Source of the DNA: Zantedeschia hybrid cultivar | Taxonomy: Eukaryota > Streptophyta > Magnoliopsida > Alismatales > Araceae | Direction of reading: 5' to 3' | Assembly (NCBI GenBank): GCA_030544215.1 | Contig: JARZZO010000008.1 | Span: 33,349,614-33,413,613 of the forward strand | Length of the DNA: 64,000 nucleotides | Part shown: positions 1 to 12,384 of the stretch, one piece after another | Layout: each line of letters starts with the position of its first letter | Position numbering within the stretch: position 1 is the stretch's first letter | Made by a program: the position numbers and the translations under genes | Notes under the pieces: generated by a model | The model's database searches: none | What the model saw: the letters and a program-made list of their open reading frames with translations, nothing else | What the model was told of the DNA's origin: nothing

Positions 1-274
1 TGAGCAGACATAACTTGTGTCGATCTTATCGGATATTTAATGTCCATCTCAAATATCCTATGATCAAGAACTGTTTAAGACAATTGACTGAAGATATTGA
101 TCTCACTATCATGATCTCATCATGATTCAATATCCCATACATTTGTCTATGGACCTTCATTACGATAGTTAATTTGCGAGAACTAGAAATGAAGAAATGA
201 TTGCCTTTATTAATAATTTGAACTAGAATGTACAATGATTGGCTTTGAGGCCACCCAATTCTAACACTTTTCAC

Positions 275-680
275 TTATCCGACCTTTACGAAACTTATAA
301 TGCATGTATTTTATCTTAGTTCTACTTAACCTAAAACCCTTAGACTCTAAAGTGCTCCTCTAAAGTTCTAGTTTCCTATTAACTCCCTTTTACGTCTCAT
401 CTATCAACATAATATCATCCGCAAACAACGTACACCACGAAATATCCTCTTGTATATCTTTTGTTAAATCATCTATAACTAATGCAAAAAGGTAAGGACT
501 TATTGTTGATCCTTGATACATTCTAACAGAAATAGGAAAATCTCTTGTTTCCCCTTCGACCATGTGGACACTAGTAGTTGCTCCTTCATACATGTCTTTT
601 AATACTTGTATGTGCCTAGTAGATACTCTCTTGCGCTCCAACACCTACCACAAGACATCTCTTGGGTGGTTAAGGTTAGA
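275..680 (-). pseudogene. LINE (RTE-like) reverse transcriptase fragment
   Basis: Read on the minus strand, this holds part of a non-LTR reverse transcriptase. The longest open piece (390-644) has the order typical of plant LINE RTs: an MYEGATTSV segment, a YQGSTISPYLFAL motif and the catalytic LFADDIMLIDE box. Downstream, in broken frames, ESKGF-like and TKI.YM-like residues continue the RT/thumb region. No start, no endonuclease domain and no poly-A end are visible, so it is a 5'- and 3'-truncated relic. RTE-type is the best guess from the FADD context; another plant LINE clade is possible. Confidence 0.7.
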
Positions 681-2728
681 GGCGTGGTTAAACCTAGCCG
701 TCGTTCTACATTGTGAAAAGTGGATGTTTTGTTCATGTTCTTAAAGAAATAGAAGAAGGTGAAAGTTGTTCTTAAGGAAAGTTTATAATTTTGTGATTCT
801 CTTGTCTTTTAGGAGTATTGAAGGTCGAGGAGAAAGGCTAAGAAGTGGTGATTCTTGTTGGGAGTCGATATCTATTGACAAATTTTAGATTTGAGATTCT
901 AACATAAGAAGTAGGTGATGATTCTCTAAAATATGGATTAATTTGTATTAATATGAAAAATTAATATATTGGTTTCAAAAATAGTCAAAACGAAAGTCTG
1001 GAATCATGTTCTTTACGTTTATGATTCAAAACACAGTTTAGATATGAGATTTTTTCATGAAAATTTGAGTTTGCTACGCTCTATCTAGAAAACCCTATAG
1101 ATGACAACAACTCTGGTCGTCTATAGTGAATGACAGCATTGATAGCTGTCCAGTATTCTGAACGGTACTATGCTAGCTGTCCAGTATACTGAACGGCAAC
1201 CTATCTGGCCGTCCAGTTCGGATTTTCTGAAATTTAGTTTTTATTCTACACGATCTTCAAATATTTATAACTTGGTTATTTGTAATCTAAATGATTTGAA
1301 ATTTTGAGCATACGTTTGTTTTCATGGCATCTTATGAACAACAAAAATTTATAATTTCAAAAATTTAATTCTCATTTTTATTAAATTTTATTCAAGTTTA
1401 AACTTGCTATTTGAATTTTAAAATACTCATTCGATCTGCAAATTTAGTAAAATTTTGCAAGTACTATACTTACAGCCTTAATAACATGTTTTACTAGTTT
1501 GGTGAATTTGCAAATCTGTTTACTAATATTAATCATATTTAATGAATTTTCAACCATAAAAAATAGATTTGGACATGTAAAATTATATTTTGTATTCATA
1601 AAACTTTAAAAAAAAAATCAGAAATATTTTTCATTAATATATTATCTATGGAATCATTTTTACATCAAATTGAATAGTAGAACATCATGTTGTTTTAAAA
1701 TTTCTTGTTTTAATGAAAAATGTATTATTTTTTTATATGTATATCATTTGCTATATGATTAATGTTAATTTCAGATTATGAGAATTTTGATTTCTATAAG
1801 ACATGTGCCATCTAATTTTATACATGTGATATGAAGAATACCATCTTAAGGAGATTATATGGTCTGATTCCAATGTAAGCGTCCTTGTTAGCTAGGGTAT
1901 TATGTGACCCAAGAACAATGGTTAAAATATGTGAAATCTACTTTAGTATAGTGTAGTGGTGAGATATGTGTGATCTCTTATTCAGCAGTATCCAAGACTT
2001 AGTACTATTGCCTAAGTACTCGATATATGTATGTGTGGCCCCTTATGTTATGGTTAGAATGCTTGTCCGATTAAGATATGGAATTGTAATAATCGGCATA
2101 TATATGTGAATCATTTCAATTTGTTTAAAGGCATTATAAGTCTATTTTATGATGTGAAATTTTCAGAAATCTGAATTATAAAATATGTAACTTGATTACA
2201 TGTTGCTAATTATATTTTGAGCCATATGTTATGTGATATGTGCCTCTCTATGTATTAGAGGAATTATATGATATGTTTATAGCTAATAGTTTCTTTTTAA
2301 GCAAGTAACAAAATTTGATATATGTTGATAAGTATTATGAATTAATATGCTTGTTTCGGATTATTAAAAAATGCATCTGATTTGATATAAGATATATGTG
2401 CGATCTTGTCTTGTATCATTCTCTTATTTGATCTATATGTAACATTGTGAATTGTTTATGATATGATTATCATATTAATTTTAATTATTATATGTTTAGC
2501 CTATGGTGGGAATGATGCCTATTGAGTTTTGTACTCAGTAAGTTTGTTGGATAATTTTTTAAGAGAGGTGGCCAGAAAGTTGGACTTTGATTCTGACGAC
2601 GAGACGTAAGAGTTATTTGGAGTTTATTAGCTTCGAGGCTAGTTGTTAATATATGTATCTTATTATTCTAGTAGATTAATGTAATAGAAGTAATTGAGTC
2701 TATTATGTATTTGTGAAATCATTGGGAG
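681..2728. other. AT-rich non-coding stretch, no gene seen
   Basis: No credible coding region. Around 1140-1215 a short unit (AGCTGTCCAGTAT.CTGAACGG and variants) is repeated about three times. The stretch near 2500-2600 resembles the 3' part of a plant gypsy LTR in composition, but no LTR ends, PBS or duplicate copy can be shown here. Confidence 0.4.
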
Positions 2729-3091
2729 TTGAGAGAGGTTGATCATGTTATATTGAGACGGTTGTTTATTTGGAACCAAGCCATCCGATGCTTCAGGACT
2801 AGCACTAAGTTTCAGGAGCTCTTGGACGAGGCCGGGGCCAATGCGACACAAATGGTCTTCGATTTGGATGTGGCCATGGCCCAGAGATCCTGTCCTAGGG
2901 TGGGCCTCATGGGGCAAAAGATCCCTAACAAGGCTGAGGCGAGCAAGCTACTATCTTGGTGGGACAAAGCGAAGGCTGAGAAAGCCCCTGACATCGAGGC
3001 CGGACGAGACACCGTCAGGACCTCTCTAGGTGTACCTCTTACTCTCGATACTACTTTCCTAGATTGGGAAGACTCAGTCGGCGAGAAATGA
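2729..3091 (+). pseudogene. antisense extra ORF of Tat-like element 1 (C-terminal part)
   Basis: A 120-codon open frame on the plus strand, opposite in sense to the gypsy pol that follows. The recognisable part begins near FRTSTKFQELLDEAGANAT and runs through a charged, helical KLLSWWDKAKAEKAPDIEAG region to a stop at 3089-3091. Tat-lineage elements are known to carry an extra ORF, often antisense, between pol and the 3' LTR; location and strand fit that. The first codons probably come from unrelated flanking DNA and the N-terminal domain is missing. No function is established for this ORF family. Confidence 0.45.
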
Positions 3092-3444
3092 AGATTTTTT
3101 TCCTTTTATTTTTGTATCGACTGTCAGCCATGGGATGCTTGGTAGGTCGAGGAATTTTCATGTCGTCTTATCAAAGAGGGGTTGACTTTTGTAATCAGGT
3201 CAAGGGCCCAGCTTATCTTCTTGTAAATAAAAGAACTTTTTGTTATTAAGCAGACTTACTGTGGATGCTCACTATGTTAATTTCCAATGATATGTCGAAT
3301 CTAGTTCAGATGTAAATGGAGGTGGAGGCGGTGTCTTATCGCGCAGAAGGTTTCATCTCGTATTATTAAGTACACAAAACGAGTGTCGCTAAGTCTAACT
3401 TAGGTCTAGAAGACAAATGCCACTAGTTTGACTTAGGTCTAGAA

Positions 3445-3726
3445 GATGAGTGCCGCACCTAGTTTGATTTGCATGGCCGTGGTTGCTCTCAGTTTTTGCG
3501 GACTTGACAAGACAAGTGCTGCTCCCAGTACGATTTGCATGGCCGAGGTTGCTCCCGATACAATTTTTACGACTTTGATCAGATGAGTGCCGCTCTCGGT
3601 ACAGTTTGCACAGCCGAGGCTACTCCCGATATGATTTTACAAGCTTAATGAGATGAGTCCCGCTCCCAATAAGGTATGCATGGCCGAGGCCGCTCCCAAT
3701 ATGGTTTCACGGGCTTTAAAAGGATG
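3445..3726. repeat. about 70-bp tandem repeats, four diverged copies
   Basis: Four copies of a unit beginning GATGAGTGCCGC and containing TTTGCATGGCCGAGG followed by a CTCCCGATA-like block. The copies start near 3445, 3511, 3582 and 3652. They lie between the plus-strand extra ORF and the 3' end of the minus-strand pol, the usual place for tandem arrays in Tat-type elements. Confidence 0.75.
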
Positions 3727-3975
3727 AGTCTTTGCATATGGACGAATGTGGAAAATATCTTGGCTTTGGCCTTCACTATTTTTGAACGGATTTACACTTG
3801 GCCTTGGCCATTTAAATCAGTTATATACATAATAGCGGCAAAGCTGCTCCACATTCTAAGTCCTTGGGATGGGTTGCCCCCTGAGTGTTTCGAGATGATA
3901 GGCATCTCGATGAATAATCTCTTTCACTTGATAGGGTCCTTCTCAGTTTGGAGATAATTTGCTTGAGGCTTCAGC

Positions 3976-4990
3976 TGGCCTAGAGGCGCAGGCATCTCGG
4001 AGCACTAAGTAGCCCACTTCAAAGCTCTTGGGCTTTACTCGGGCTTTGTGGTACTTGGTCATCTACTGCTGGTAAGCTATGAGCCGAATGCGAGCCATAT
4101 CCCTTATCTCATCAACGAGGTCTAGCCGATTTGTCATCGCCTCGCCATTGGCCGACTCCTTATAGGCCAAAACTCTTGGCGAGGGGAAGCCGATCTCAAC
4201 TGGAATCACGGCATCAATTCCATAAGTAAGGCAAAAAGGAGTTTCGCCAGTGGTGGTCTGGCTCGTCATCCTGCATGCCCATAGGATGATTGATAGCTCG
4301 TCACCCAACAACCTTTAGCCTCTCCAAGATGTGTCTTCAGGTTTTGTAGAATGTTTCGATTGGTGACTTTGGCTTGCCAATTTATCTAAAGATGGGCGAT
4401 GGATGTGAACTTGTGATCGATGCTGAAGGCTTCATAGTTTTTTCTGAACCTCTGTTGTCAACCTGTTTTCCACTATTAGTTATAGCGACTCGAGGAATGC
4501 CGAAACAACAAATAATAGACTTCCAGACAAAACTCTTAGCATTGCTACCAGTGACAGTCGCAAAAGGTTCAGCCTCCATCCACTTGGTGAAGTAGTCGAC
4601 AACAATGATCAAGAACTTCCTCTGGCCTATCACTCGCAAAAAGGGTCCAAGGATGTCGATTACCCATTGGGCGAAGGTCCATGCGTCGGCCAATGGTATC
4701 AGGGGGACCACCAATTGATGGAGGAGAGACCTAAACCACTGACATTTACCATAACACCGGATAAGTCCGATGACATCACGTAGTAACATCGGCTACCAAT
4801 AACCTTGCCTTAGTAACTTGTGGGCCAAGGCCTGGCCCCTTGCATTCCCTCTGCAGGCCCCATCGTGCACCTCTCGAAGTGCATAGTCGGCCTCGGACTC
4901 GCCGAGGCACCGGAGAAGATGCCTACCGAAAGATCTCCTATACAATATGCCTTCGACGAAGAGGAATAGGAGGACTATAGTCAGATACAC
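3976..4990 (-). pseudogene. gypsy integrase (Tat-like element 1)
   Basis: The minus strand carries the zinc-binding region (REVHDGACRGNARGQALAHK, about 4870-4800), then the core, with WVIDILGPF giving the first catalytic Asp and DYFTKWMEAEPFATVTG next (about 4740-4450). The RVAITNSGKQVDN segment stands where the second catalytic Asp normally sits, and here that Asp reads Asn. The C-terminal part, TPFCLTYGIDAVIPVEIG, ends near 4063. Several frame changes separate the pieces, so no functional enzyme can be made. Confidence 0.75.
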
Positions 4991-5097
4991 CGCGCCTCCT
5001 TCTCATCAGATGGTAGCTCCCCAAGGAGAAGATGAGCATGTATTGAAGACATCCAAGTGCCAGCTTTCGAAGTGTCGACTTGCATCACCATTTCAGG

Positions 5098-5640
5098 CTA
5101 AGCAATGCTCAGAGCCTTCAACTCCTCCACAAGGACCATTCGGCATTCCCCGCTACCAGTGGTGAATGCTAGCTCTGAGAGGGTGTTAGGCCAAGTATTC
5201 TCAGACCGCGGGATATGGCTAATGCTGAAATGATTGAAATCAGCCACAGTAGCCTTCACCAATTGGAGATAAGCAGCCATTAGGGCAGCTCGGGCCTCAT
5301 ACTCTCCTAGGACATGGCCGGCTATCAATTGGTAGTCGTTGAAGACACTTAGCCTTTCGGCACCCAACTACTTTGCGGCCTGGAGGCCGGATATCAAGGC
5401 TTCATACTCTACCGCATTGTTGGTGGCAGGGAAAGTTAAGTGGAGCACATACTCTGTAATGACCCCTTCTAGGGGCAATAGGATCCATCTGGTGCCACTC
5501 CCTTTTGAGCAGGCGGAGCCGTCGATGCGGAGTTCCCAACCTGGTTCCACTGGACCGAGCACCTTGGCCGAGGCCTCGATGGATGGGTGAAGAGTTGGAA
5601 TTTAGGAAGACGCCTCGCCATTATCCTAGGCTAGTGATGT
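5098..5640 (-). pseudogene. second RNase H domain (Tat-like element 1)
   Basis: Two open pieces in series: WELRIDGSACSKGSG to NNAVEYEALISGLQAAK (about 5562-5368), then FNDYQLIAGHVLGEYEARAA to PRSENTWPNTLSELA (about 5367-5160). These match the Asp, Glu and later Asp/Asn-containing motifs of the archaeal-like RNase H that Tat elements acquired. A stop lies between the pieces. Confidence 0.7.
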
Positions 5641-6802
5641 GGGATCTTTAGCCATCAACTCGGCGATGAAGTCAGCAAGGGCTTGCCCTTTGACCGGCGT
5701 CCCGGGCTCATAGCTAATGTTGAACTCCCCGAGTTCAATGGCCCATAAGTTAACCGTCCCAACACCCCCAGCCAAGAGAGGACCTATCGTAGCGGCTGGT
5801 CTGTCAGCACTCTTACGGAGTGCACTAAGAAGTAAGGCTGAAGCCTTCTCACCGACGCAACCAAAGCCAGTACCAACTTTTCGAAGGCAAGATACTGGAG
5901 CTCTGCCCCGTAAAGTGCATGGCTGGCCTAGTACACAGGCTTTTGTATGCTGCCTTCCTCCCAAAAAAGGACAGAGCTAATCGTCGAGTCTGAGGCGGCC
6001 AGGTAAAGGAACAACTTCTCTCCCTTGATCGGCTTGGACAGGATGGCGACGTCGGCCAAGTATTCTTTAAGCTGGTCAAAAGCCACCTAGCACTCATCGG
6101 TCCACTAGAATCCTTTTGTCTTCTTCAGCAGCTTAAAGAAGAGGAAACACCGATCCGCCGCCCTGGACATGAAGTGGTTGAGTGCATCCACCCAGCCACT
6201 AAGCCTTTGTACCTCCCAGACGGTCATCGGTGGTCGCATATGAAGGATAGCCGCCACCTTCTTTCGGTTTGCCTTGACACCACACCGAGTCACCAGGTAG
6301 TAGAGAAATTTCCTAGATGCCACGTTGAAGGCACACTTGGCCGGATTCAACTTCATGCAGTACCTATTCAAGGCAGCAAAATGTTTTGGCCAAATCAACC
6401 AAGTGGTTAGAAGCTTGTCGGCTTTTTACCATCATGTCGTCTACATAAACCTCCATGTTCCGACCGAGTTGAAGAGCAAAAATCTTGTTCACGAGATGCT
6501 AATAGGTGACACTGGAATTCTTCAACCTGAAAGGCATTCAAGTGTAACAATAGAGGTAGAGGTTAGTGATGAATTGTCTTGTCTTCGTCGCCTGAGTGCA
6601 TTCGGATTTGGTGGTAGCTGCAGTAGGTGTCAAGGAAGCTGAGGAGTTCATGGTCGGAGGTTGCATCCACTAGTTGGACTATTTGGGGAAGCAGGAAGCT
6701 ATCCATCAGATAAGCCTTGTTGAGATCGATGAAATCGACGCATATTTACTACTTCCATCCTTCTTGGGCACCATAAACACATTGGCCACCAATTCGGATG
6801 GG
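5641..6802 (-). pseudogene. gypsy reverse transcriptase and first RNase H (Tat-like element 1, 3' part)
   Basis: The minus strand from the insertion junction reads NVFMVPKKDG-like, then the RT catalytic box MEVYVDDMMVKSRQA (about 6450), then a piece with KLNPAKCAFNVASRKFL and LSGWVDALNHFMSRAADRC. A degraded RNase H follows, ending at LWAIELGEFNISYEPGTPV (about 5700). Many frameshifts and stops occur. The N-terminal RT half lies on the other side of the inserted LTR at 9895 and above. Confidence 0.7.
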
Positions 6803-7078
6803 TGATAATTACGCATTCTTGAGTATTAATTGATTGAAATTATATATTATACTCATGATTTTATGTGCAAAACTACATGTGATGATAGATAATTTTGTGC
6901 TCTTTCTAACGACACCAATTTTGTTGAATTCCGAGTTAAAAACATCGTCATTTCATGTGAAAAACTGAGTGTAGTGCATTTGTGGGTTTTCGGCAAAGCT
7001 AGGATATATAATAATTTTATTTGAACATAATTGTTATTCTATTCACCACATAAATCTAATTTTCATTTATTTTGTGTG

Positions 7079-8747
7079 TGTTAGTTTTTTGGGTGTCCTA
7101 CAAACCAATTATGGACCGTGTACGCCCAATGTTTGTACAATCTTGTTCAATATAATTATGTGGTAATTAGAGCATAAACTTGTAATCTGTGGATTGCTTT
7201 GCGTTGTCCTTAGAATATGTGGTTGTAAAGTCAATTTCAAGATGGGATCTCGAATGTGAGTTTGACTGTACATGGACACATACCTTAAATTGTTCCCGAT
7301 CGGAGGGTAATCACTCTGGGACATTGATTACTCATAAATCGGCACACATGATGTGTAAATGACCAATCTCACGATCACAGTTGCGGGGCACCAGCACATA
7401 TGTGTGGGTGTTCATCCTGAGAAGATGTTCACTGAACTGATTCACTGATAGATCTTCAAATGATTAATTATACCTAATGTCAACTGAAGATCCATCTGTC
7501 TCAGTAATATCGTTGATCTTTTGACCTGAGACATTAAGGGGGTCGTGCGTGAGGACTGGTGTGGTTTAATATTTGGTTAGGTGACTTTAATCATAAGTCA
7601 TGAAACACCGAATTATTAACCACATCGGGATACATGCGAAGACCGTTAATGGTCAAAAGGGGATCGCTCACTATCAGGTATATCACAGACAGTTAATAAG
7701 TCATGACATAGACGCTCCACTAAATCTCTAGCTAGGATGGTATCAATTCGTTTGAAACGAACGTGAAATTATTATAGAGGTCATGGTCAGACAATACAAT
7801 CACTAATGGTTTAACAAAACCATATCATACGATTGGATCGGACTCATAGAATGAGCGAGAGATTATAGTGATACGGTAACTGAAGACTTACAGGTGTCAG
7901 ACAGGGTGAAGATGAACCTTGCATCTTCTAGGATGACGCAGATTTGCTTGACCTAACTTGATCAAAAAGGTCCGGAACAAATTAAACGGTTATTGGGAAT
8001 AACCAGTTTAATTTACTTCTAATTAGATTAAAAGTTAATAGATCTTTAAACCAGAGTGATAATGGGCCTAAAGGATCACACACAAATGATTCTTGCAGAA
8101 CGAAATATTATTGTATGGAAAAATATATTAAAGTATTAAATTCTTTTGGGAAAAGAATTTATAAATGGCTTAAGAGTATAAATACAATAATATAAAGGGC
8201 ATATATATAATATATGTATTATTAGGCTTATTTGATAAATAAGCTAATAATAATATATTTATATATAAATGTCCTAGGGTTAACTTTAACTTCAGCGGTT
8301 AAAAGATTGGTTTGGTTAAAAGAAGCGGCTCAAGCTGCCGCCATACCATTCCTATATATAACCCTTAGCTTTCCTAGAACCCGTAACCTAATTCCAATCC
8401 ATTTTTCGAAGGTGGCCGTCAAGTGAAGTTGCAAGAGTTAGACTCTTGCTAGAGAACTTGAGGCGGTGGGTTTGTGTTACGCGGGTTGAAGGAGAAAGTG
8501 AGCTCCGTCGCTACGAGGGTTAGTGTAGATTAAGCTCTAGAGACCGGACGTTTGTGCGGCTCAAAGCTTCATAGAGTTTGACATCGATTTTCACAGGATA
8601 ACATATTCTGTGCAAGATGATAAATCTCGTGTGATTTATTTAAATTGTTTTTGTTGCATCAATCGGAACCCGAGCTGGTTTAGGAAATCATTTTAATTTT
8701 GTTCTTCCGCTGCTATGATTTCCCGGGGGTTACGACCGAACCCAACA
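7079..8747 (+). mobile_element. copia solo LTR F, TSD gtgtg
   Basis: Starts TGTTAGTTTT and ends ACCCAACA, the same termini as the LTRs of elements A, B and C. A perfect 5-bp target duplication GTGTG lies at 7074-7078 and 8748-8752. It shares internal landmarks with the other copia LTRs, including GTTCACTGAACTGAT and two paired stems. No internal region or second LTR is present, so it is a product of LTR-LTR recombination. Confidence 0.9.
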
Positions 8748-8772
8748 GTGTGAACATGACATAAAGAATACG

Positions 8773-8828
8773 TGGCACAGTTGGTTGGACTACTTAGTGC
8801 CCGTTGGAGTGACCCGAGTTCAAATTTC
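8773..8828 (+). promoter_or_regulatory. tRNA-like A-box/B-box segment inside LTR E
   Basis: TGGCACAGTTGG at 8773 resembles a pol III A box and GTTCAAATT at 8818 resembles a B box, 45 nt apart as in tRNA genes. The homologous position in the LTR of element D has an equivalent segment with a better B box. No full cloverleaf can be folded with confidence. Confidence 0.35.
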
Positions 8829-9081
8829 AGCAATAATGTTTATTTTTATGCACGGGATAAATGTAAGGACATTTTGGGTAAGAAAATTATTAAGAAGGAT
8901 GCCCTAACTTTTTTTTCAATGAAGTCACAAGGAAGAGCCGCCACCCCCCCATCTCCCCCTTTCCTTTCTTCTCTCTTCTTCCTTTTCTCTCTCTCCTTCT
9001 CTTTTTAAAAGATCCGAACCCTTCTTCTTCCTTTTTTGCTTTCTCTCCCTCTCTCTCTCACTTTCTTTATCCTTCTCTCTA

Positions 9082-9154
9082 CTATAGTACCCGCGGTACT
9101 GTAGAGCTACAGTACCGTGGTACTGTAGAGCTACAATACCGTGGTACTGTAGCA
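9082..9154. repeat. 24-bp tandem repeat of perfect palindromes
   Basis: Three units. The core CTACAGTACC-GT-GGTACTGTAG is a perfect 22-nt palindrome; the linker GTAGAGCTAC is also nearly self-complementary, so the array can fold in two registers. It sits next to CT-rich tracts in LTR E. Confidence 0.8.
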
Positions 9155-9894
9155 ACCTCTCCCCCCCTCTCTCTAGCTTTCATTCTCTGTCTATCTCCAT
9201 CTCTCTCAAACCAACAGCTGCTAGGGGCTGGAGGTGGACTCGAGGCACTGCAATTGACCACTGAAAGGAGTCCAGGGCTACCAAGGATCTACGCGAAGGA
9301 CTGCAACGGCTGCAAACACTAGTTTTCTCTCTATCTTTTCTCTCTCTAGTTTTTAAGTTGTCTGTGTTACACAATATTTTGAATATTTTTTACAACAAAC
9401 ATCTTCTGAAAATCATTTTTTTTTTCATTTTCAATGTCCCTGTAAAATTTAATGAAGTTATGATTCCATTTGACGGTAGTTTTTTTGGAACAAATAGCAT
9501 TTTCTTCATCTTTTTCTTCTACAACTCTTTCTTTTCCTTTTGTTGAGATCACTAAAATTTTGTATTCTTCTATTATTTAATATTTTAGGAGTAGTCTTAG
9601 TTCAGTAGATAGTCTAATTATGTTTGTTTAGATGTGCTCCTTTTGTGAGTTCGTAGTAAGTCCGACTAGGTTTAATTATCTTCTATCAAATCATCACACT
9701 CCCTCTTCTTTCTTCTCTATTTTTTCTCTAAAAACTCAATACTTTCAACTTTAAAATCTGAGATCTCCCTGTGGATTTGACCCATGGTCACCACTTGCTT
9801 CATGCCATATGCCTAAAGTACATAAGTTTGGTTTAATTTAAATTGACGGTTGCGCGACTATTTAATGACGTATGTGTGTGATTGATTAATAGGC

Positions 9895-10760
9895 CTCTCG
9901 GAGATGGCTGACATCTAATCCCTTTTGGACTTCAGCACAGATTGCCATTTGTCGCTCATGGTTGAAACTTCGGCATTTCTGCTTCACCGGGGGTCGGCTC
10001 GGATCCACGTCCGATCGATACCTAGCATAGCCAAGGGTGACCATGCAAATACGTCACAATTCTCCTTCAAGAAGTCTGTCATCCTCTCAGCCTTCTCGGT
10101 TGATAGACATGAACCTATCAGTAAGGTACTGTCCTCTCCACCAGGGATTGGGACGATCACCAGTTCTTTTCTTGGACAGTGGCATTGGTTAAGTACTTGA
10201 TAGCGAGGGATTTGACAGCCACCTTCCCCTTGATTAAAATCATGTAGCATTGTCAAGCTAATTCCTAATTCCCTCGAGCCTTGCCAGTTCCTTGTTTCGT
10301 ATGGAACTTTCATTTTTGGTGATAGGATGAAGGGACGACACCCATACGTTCGATCAGGCGTCGGCCAAGAATGGCATTGTACGCTGATTCTATCTTTACC
10401 ACTGCAAAATCAGTTTTCGAAGTTAGTTGTATTGGGCCCACATCGACATAACAAGCAACCTTACGATGCCTTCTACTCGGGTTGGCGCCCTACTAAAACC
10501 ATACAAGGGACCTCGGTGAGGTCGAAGGTTTGACTTGGTCAGGCCGAGTTTCGTGAAACACTCATAAAAGTACAATTGGTGGTGCACTTTCATTGTCCAC
10601 AAAGATGCGATCTACATCAAAAAAATTGATTATAGCATTTACAGCAAGGGCTTCGTCATGAGGGACCTAAACTCTTTCAAAACCTGCATTAGAGAAAGTG
10701 ATTTCTTCCTATTGAGGGTGTTTCAAAGCAGTTCAACTACACCCACAGTCGATAACTCCT
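9895..10760 (-). pseudogene. gypsy protease and start of RT (Tat-like element 1)
   Basis: The minus strand reads from a protease-like stretch (DVDRIFVDNESAPPIVLL, about 10615) to the pol N-terminus: TLLIGSCLSTEKAERMTDFL, then ENCDVFAWSPLAMLGIDR, the typical pre-RT segment of plant gypsy pol. The protease motif D-[TS]-G reads D-N-E here, so the catalytic site is lost. Frames are broken. Continues at 6802 after the inserted LTR. Confidence 0.6.
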
Positions 10761-10899
10761 TCTGACCTCGCCATCAGAACACCTCACTTGGGCCACCTTA
10801 AATCACCATTATTGATCTTGTAGTTGGTTGTTGATGAGACGCCTCTCCCACTAGGGTGAGGATTGGCTAGGATGTCTTCTGTTGTTGCGGCTATTGTGG

Positions 10900-11850
10900 A
10901 GGCCGCTACTGAGTTTGCTGTTGAGGCTACCTCGGCTGGAACTGCTATTGCCACTGTTCCATCGACATGTATTGAGGGAGGCACCCTTCCTAGATAAGGT
11001 GCCCTATCTCCTGACGGAGATGGCGACACTTGTCCGTTGAATGGCCTCGCTCCCAACGGTACTCGCAGTATTTGCGGGAGTCCCTATACTGATCATCAGT
11101 CTTCAAATTCTCTGGTTGGCGAAGGAGGTTTTTGTCTTTTACTTCCATCAAGATTCTAGATGACAGCACTGGCAAGGGCAAATGGTCCGAGGGCCGGTGT
11201 TGGCGCCGATCATCCTCGGTCATCTTCCCTTCGGGGCCTCCTCTCGGATGAGCCGTAGTCGTCTGCTCAGTGCTTCTTGATGGGGAAAGACGCTGCAGAA
11301 GCGACTTGAGCTGGGGACGCCTCGGCCTCCTTCTTGGCCTTTTCCAAGATTAGAGACTTACTGTTGATGTACTTGTGCACCTGTGTGACCAGGTCCTGGA
11401 ATGTTGGCGGGCACCTTTTGCCGATGGAGCCTAGTAACTCAATGTCGGTACAACGATTGATGATGGTTGAGACTTTAATAGAATTGTCTAGATTAGCAAT
11501 TTCTACAGCTTCAACATGGAAACGGGTGAAGTAGTCTCGAAGCATCTCACCTAATCCCTAGCGAATATCCAACAGACTAACTGACGTCTTGCATTGTCGG
11601 GTGGCATCGTAGAATTGATCAATGAATAGCTGGCCAAGCTGAACCAACGAATAGACGGAGCTGACCGTCAATGACTTGAACCATGTCGATGCTTCCTTCT
11701 CTAGAGTAAGGGGGAATAATCGACAATAACCGCCTCCAGCACATTGTATGCAGAAAGGTAGGAATTGAGCCTTTGGAAGTGGCCAACTAGGCTCGTCGTC
11801 CTGTCATAGAGTAAGCCTTTTGGTGGCTTCACATTCTTCGAGATAGGTAT
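10900..11850 (-). pseudogene. gypsy gag (Tat-like element 1)
   Basis: The minus strand has VSSVYSLVQLGQLFIDQFY and LRDYFTRFHVEAVEIANLDN (gag capsid region of plant gypsy elements), followed by CPPTFQDLVTQVHKYINSKS. Then comes a zinc-knuckle remnant, YCEYRWERGHSTDKCRHLR, of the C-x-x-x-W/H...GH....C type. The largest open pieces are 11545-11267 and 11223-10990. The knuckle lacks a canonical second Cys. Stops and frameshifts make it non-functional. Confidence 0.6.
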
Positions 11851-12364
11851 GACTAGTATTTCTAGTGAGAAGGGTGACTTCTCGAAAATGGTACTTGCCA
11901 GTGGCTCCCCATAAGGCTAAGTCATCATTTGTTGCAGTTCCTTCCGCATCTCCAACAACCTTTCGTCCAAATCCTAGGAGGATATGGCAGCGGTCATGGA
12001 CCAACCGACTGCCCCAGTTGGCCTAGTGTCAGATGAGACATTATCGGGCTACGGTGTGGCTGACGGACCGAAAAGCCCCAAATGTTGGGCAATGGCTATC
12101 ACCATGTTGTGCAGTGGAGCGAAAGAGGGAACTGTGGTCGATAGGCGAGACACCTCTGGAGAAATTTCCTCCACCCGATCTTCCCTACTCTGACCAGGCA
12201 CCGATTAGGTGGGGAGGATGGGACCCAGAGGCAGGGTTGACCCCACAACAAGGAGTGTTCCCTCGGCCTAGCCGAGGGATAAGGGCGGAGCATTTCGGAT
12301 GGAATCTTGCTGCAGCAACTTGGATCGTCCTCTTGTCACTGGATGGTGAGGCATGGCTACGTTG

Positions 12365-12382
12365 GTCCCACAGATGGCGCCA
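12365..12382 (-). other. primer-binding site of Tat-like element 1
   Basis: The minus strand reads TGGCGCCATCTGTGGGAC, the usual PBS form of plant Tat elements, two bases after the LTR end CATCA at 12385. Confidence 0.7.
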
Positions 12383-12384
12383 AG

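Larger units (their letters stand above)
6803..9890 (+). mobile_element. solo LTR E, Athila-like, containing copia solo LTR F
   Basis: Flanked by the two halves of the Tat RT, and homologous by eye to the LTR of element D (54221-56015). Both share TGATA starts, the block TAAAAACATCGTCATTTCATG, a tRNA-like segment, a long pyrimidine tract and the CCTGTGGAT near the 3' end. The left end is TGATAATTACG; the right end is degraded (about 9890). No clear TSD was found. About 1.4 kb remains after removing the nested LTR. Confidence 0.65.
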
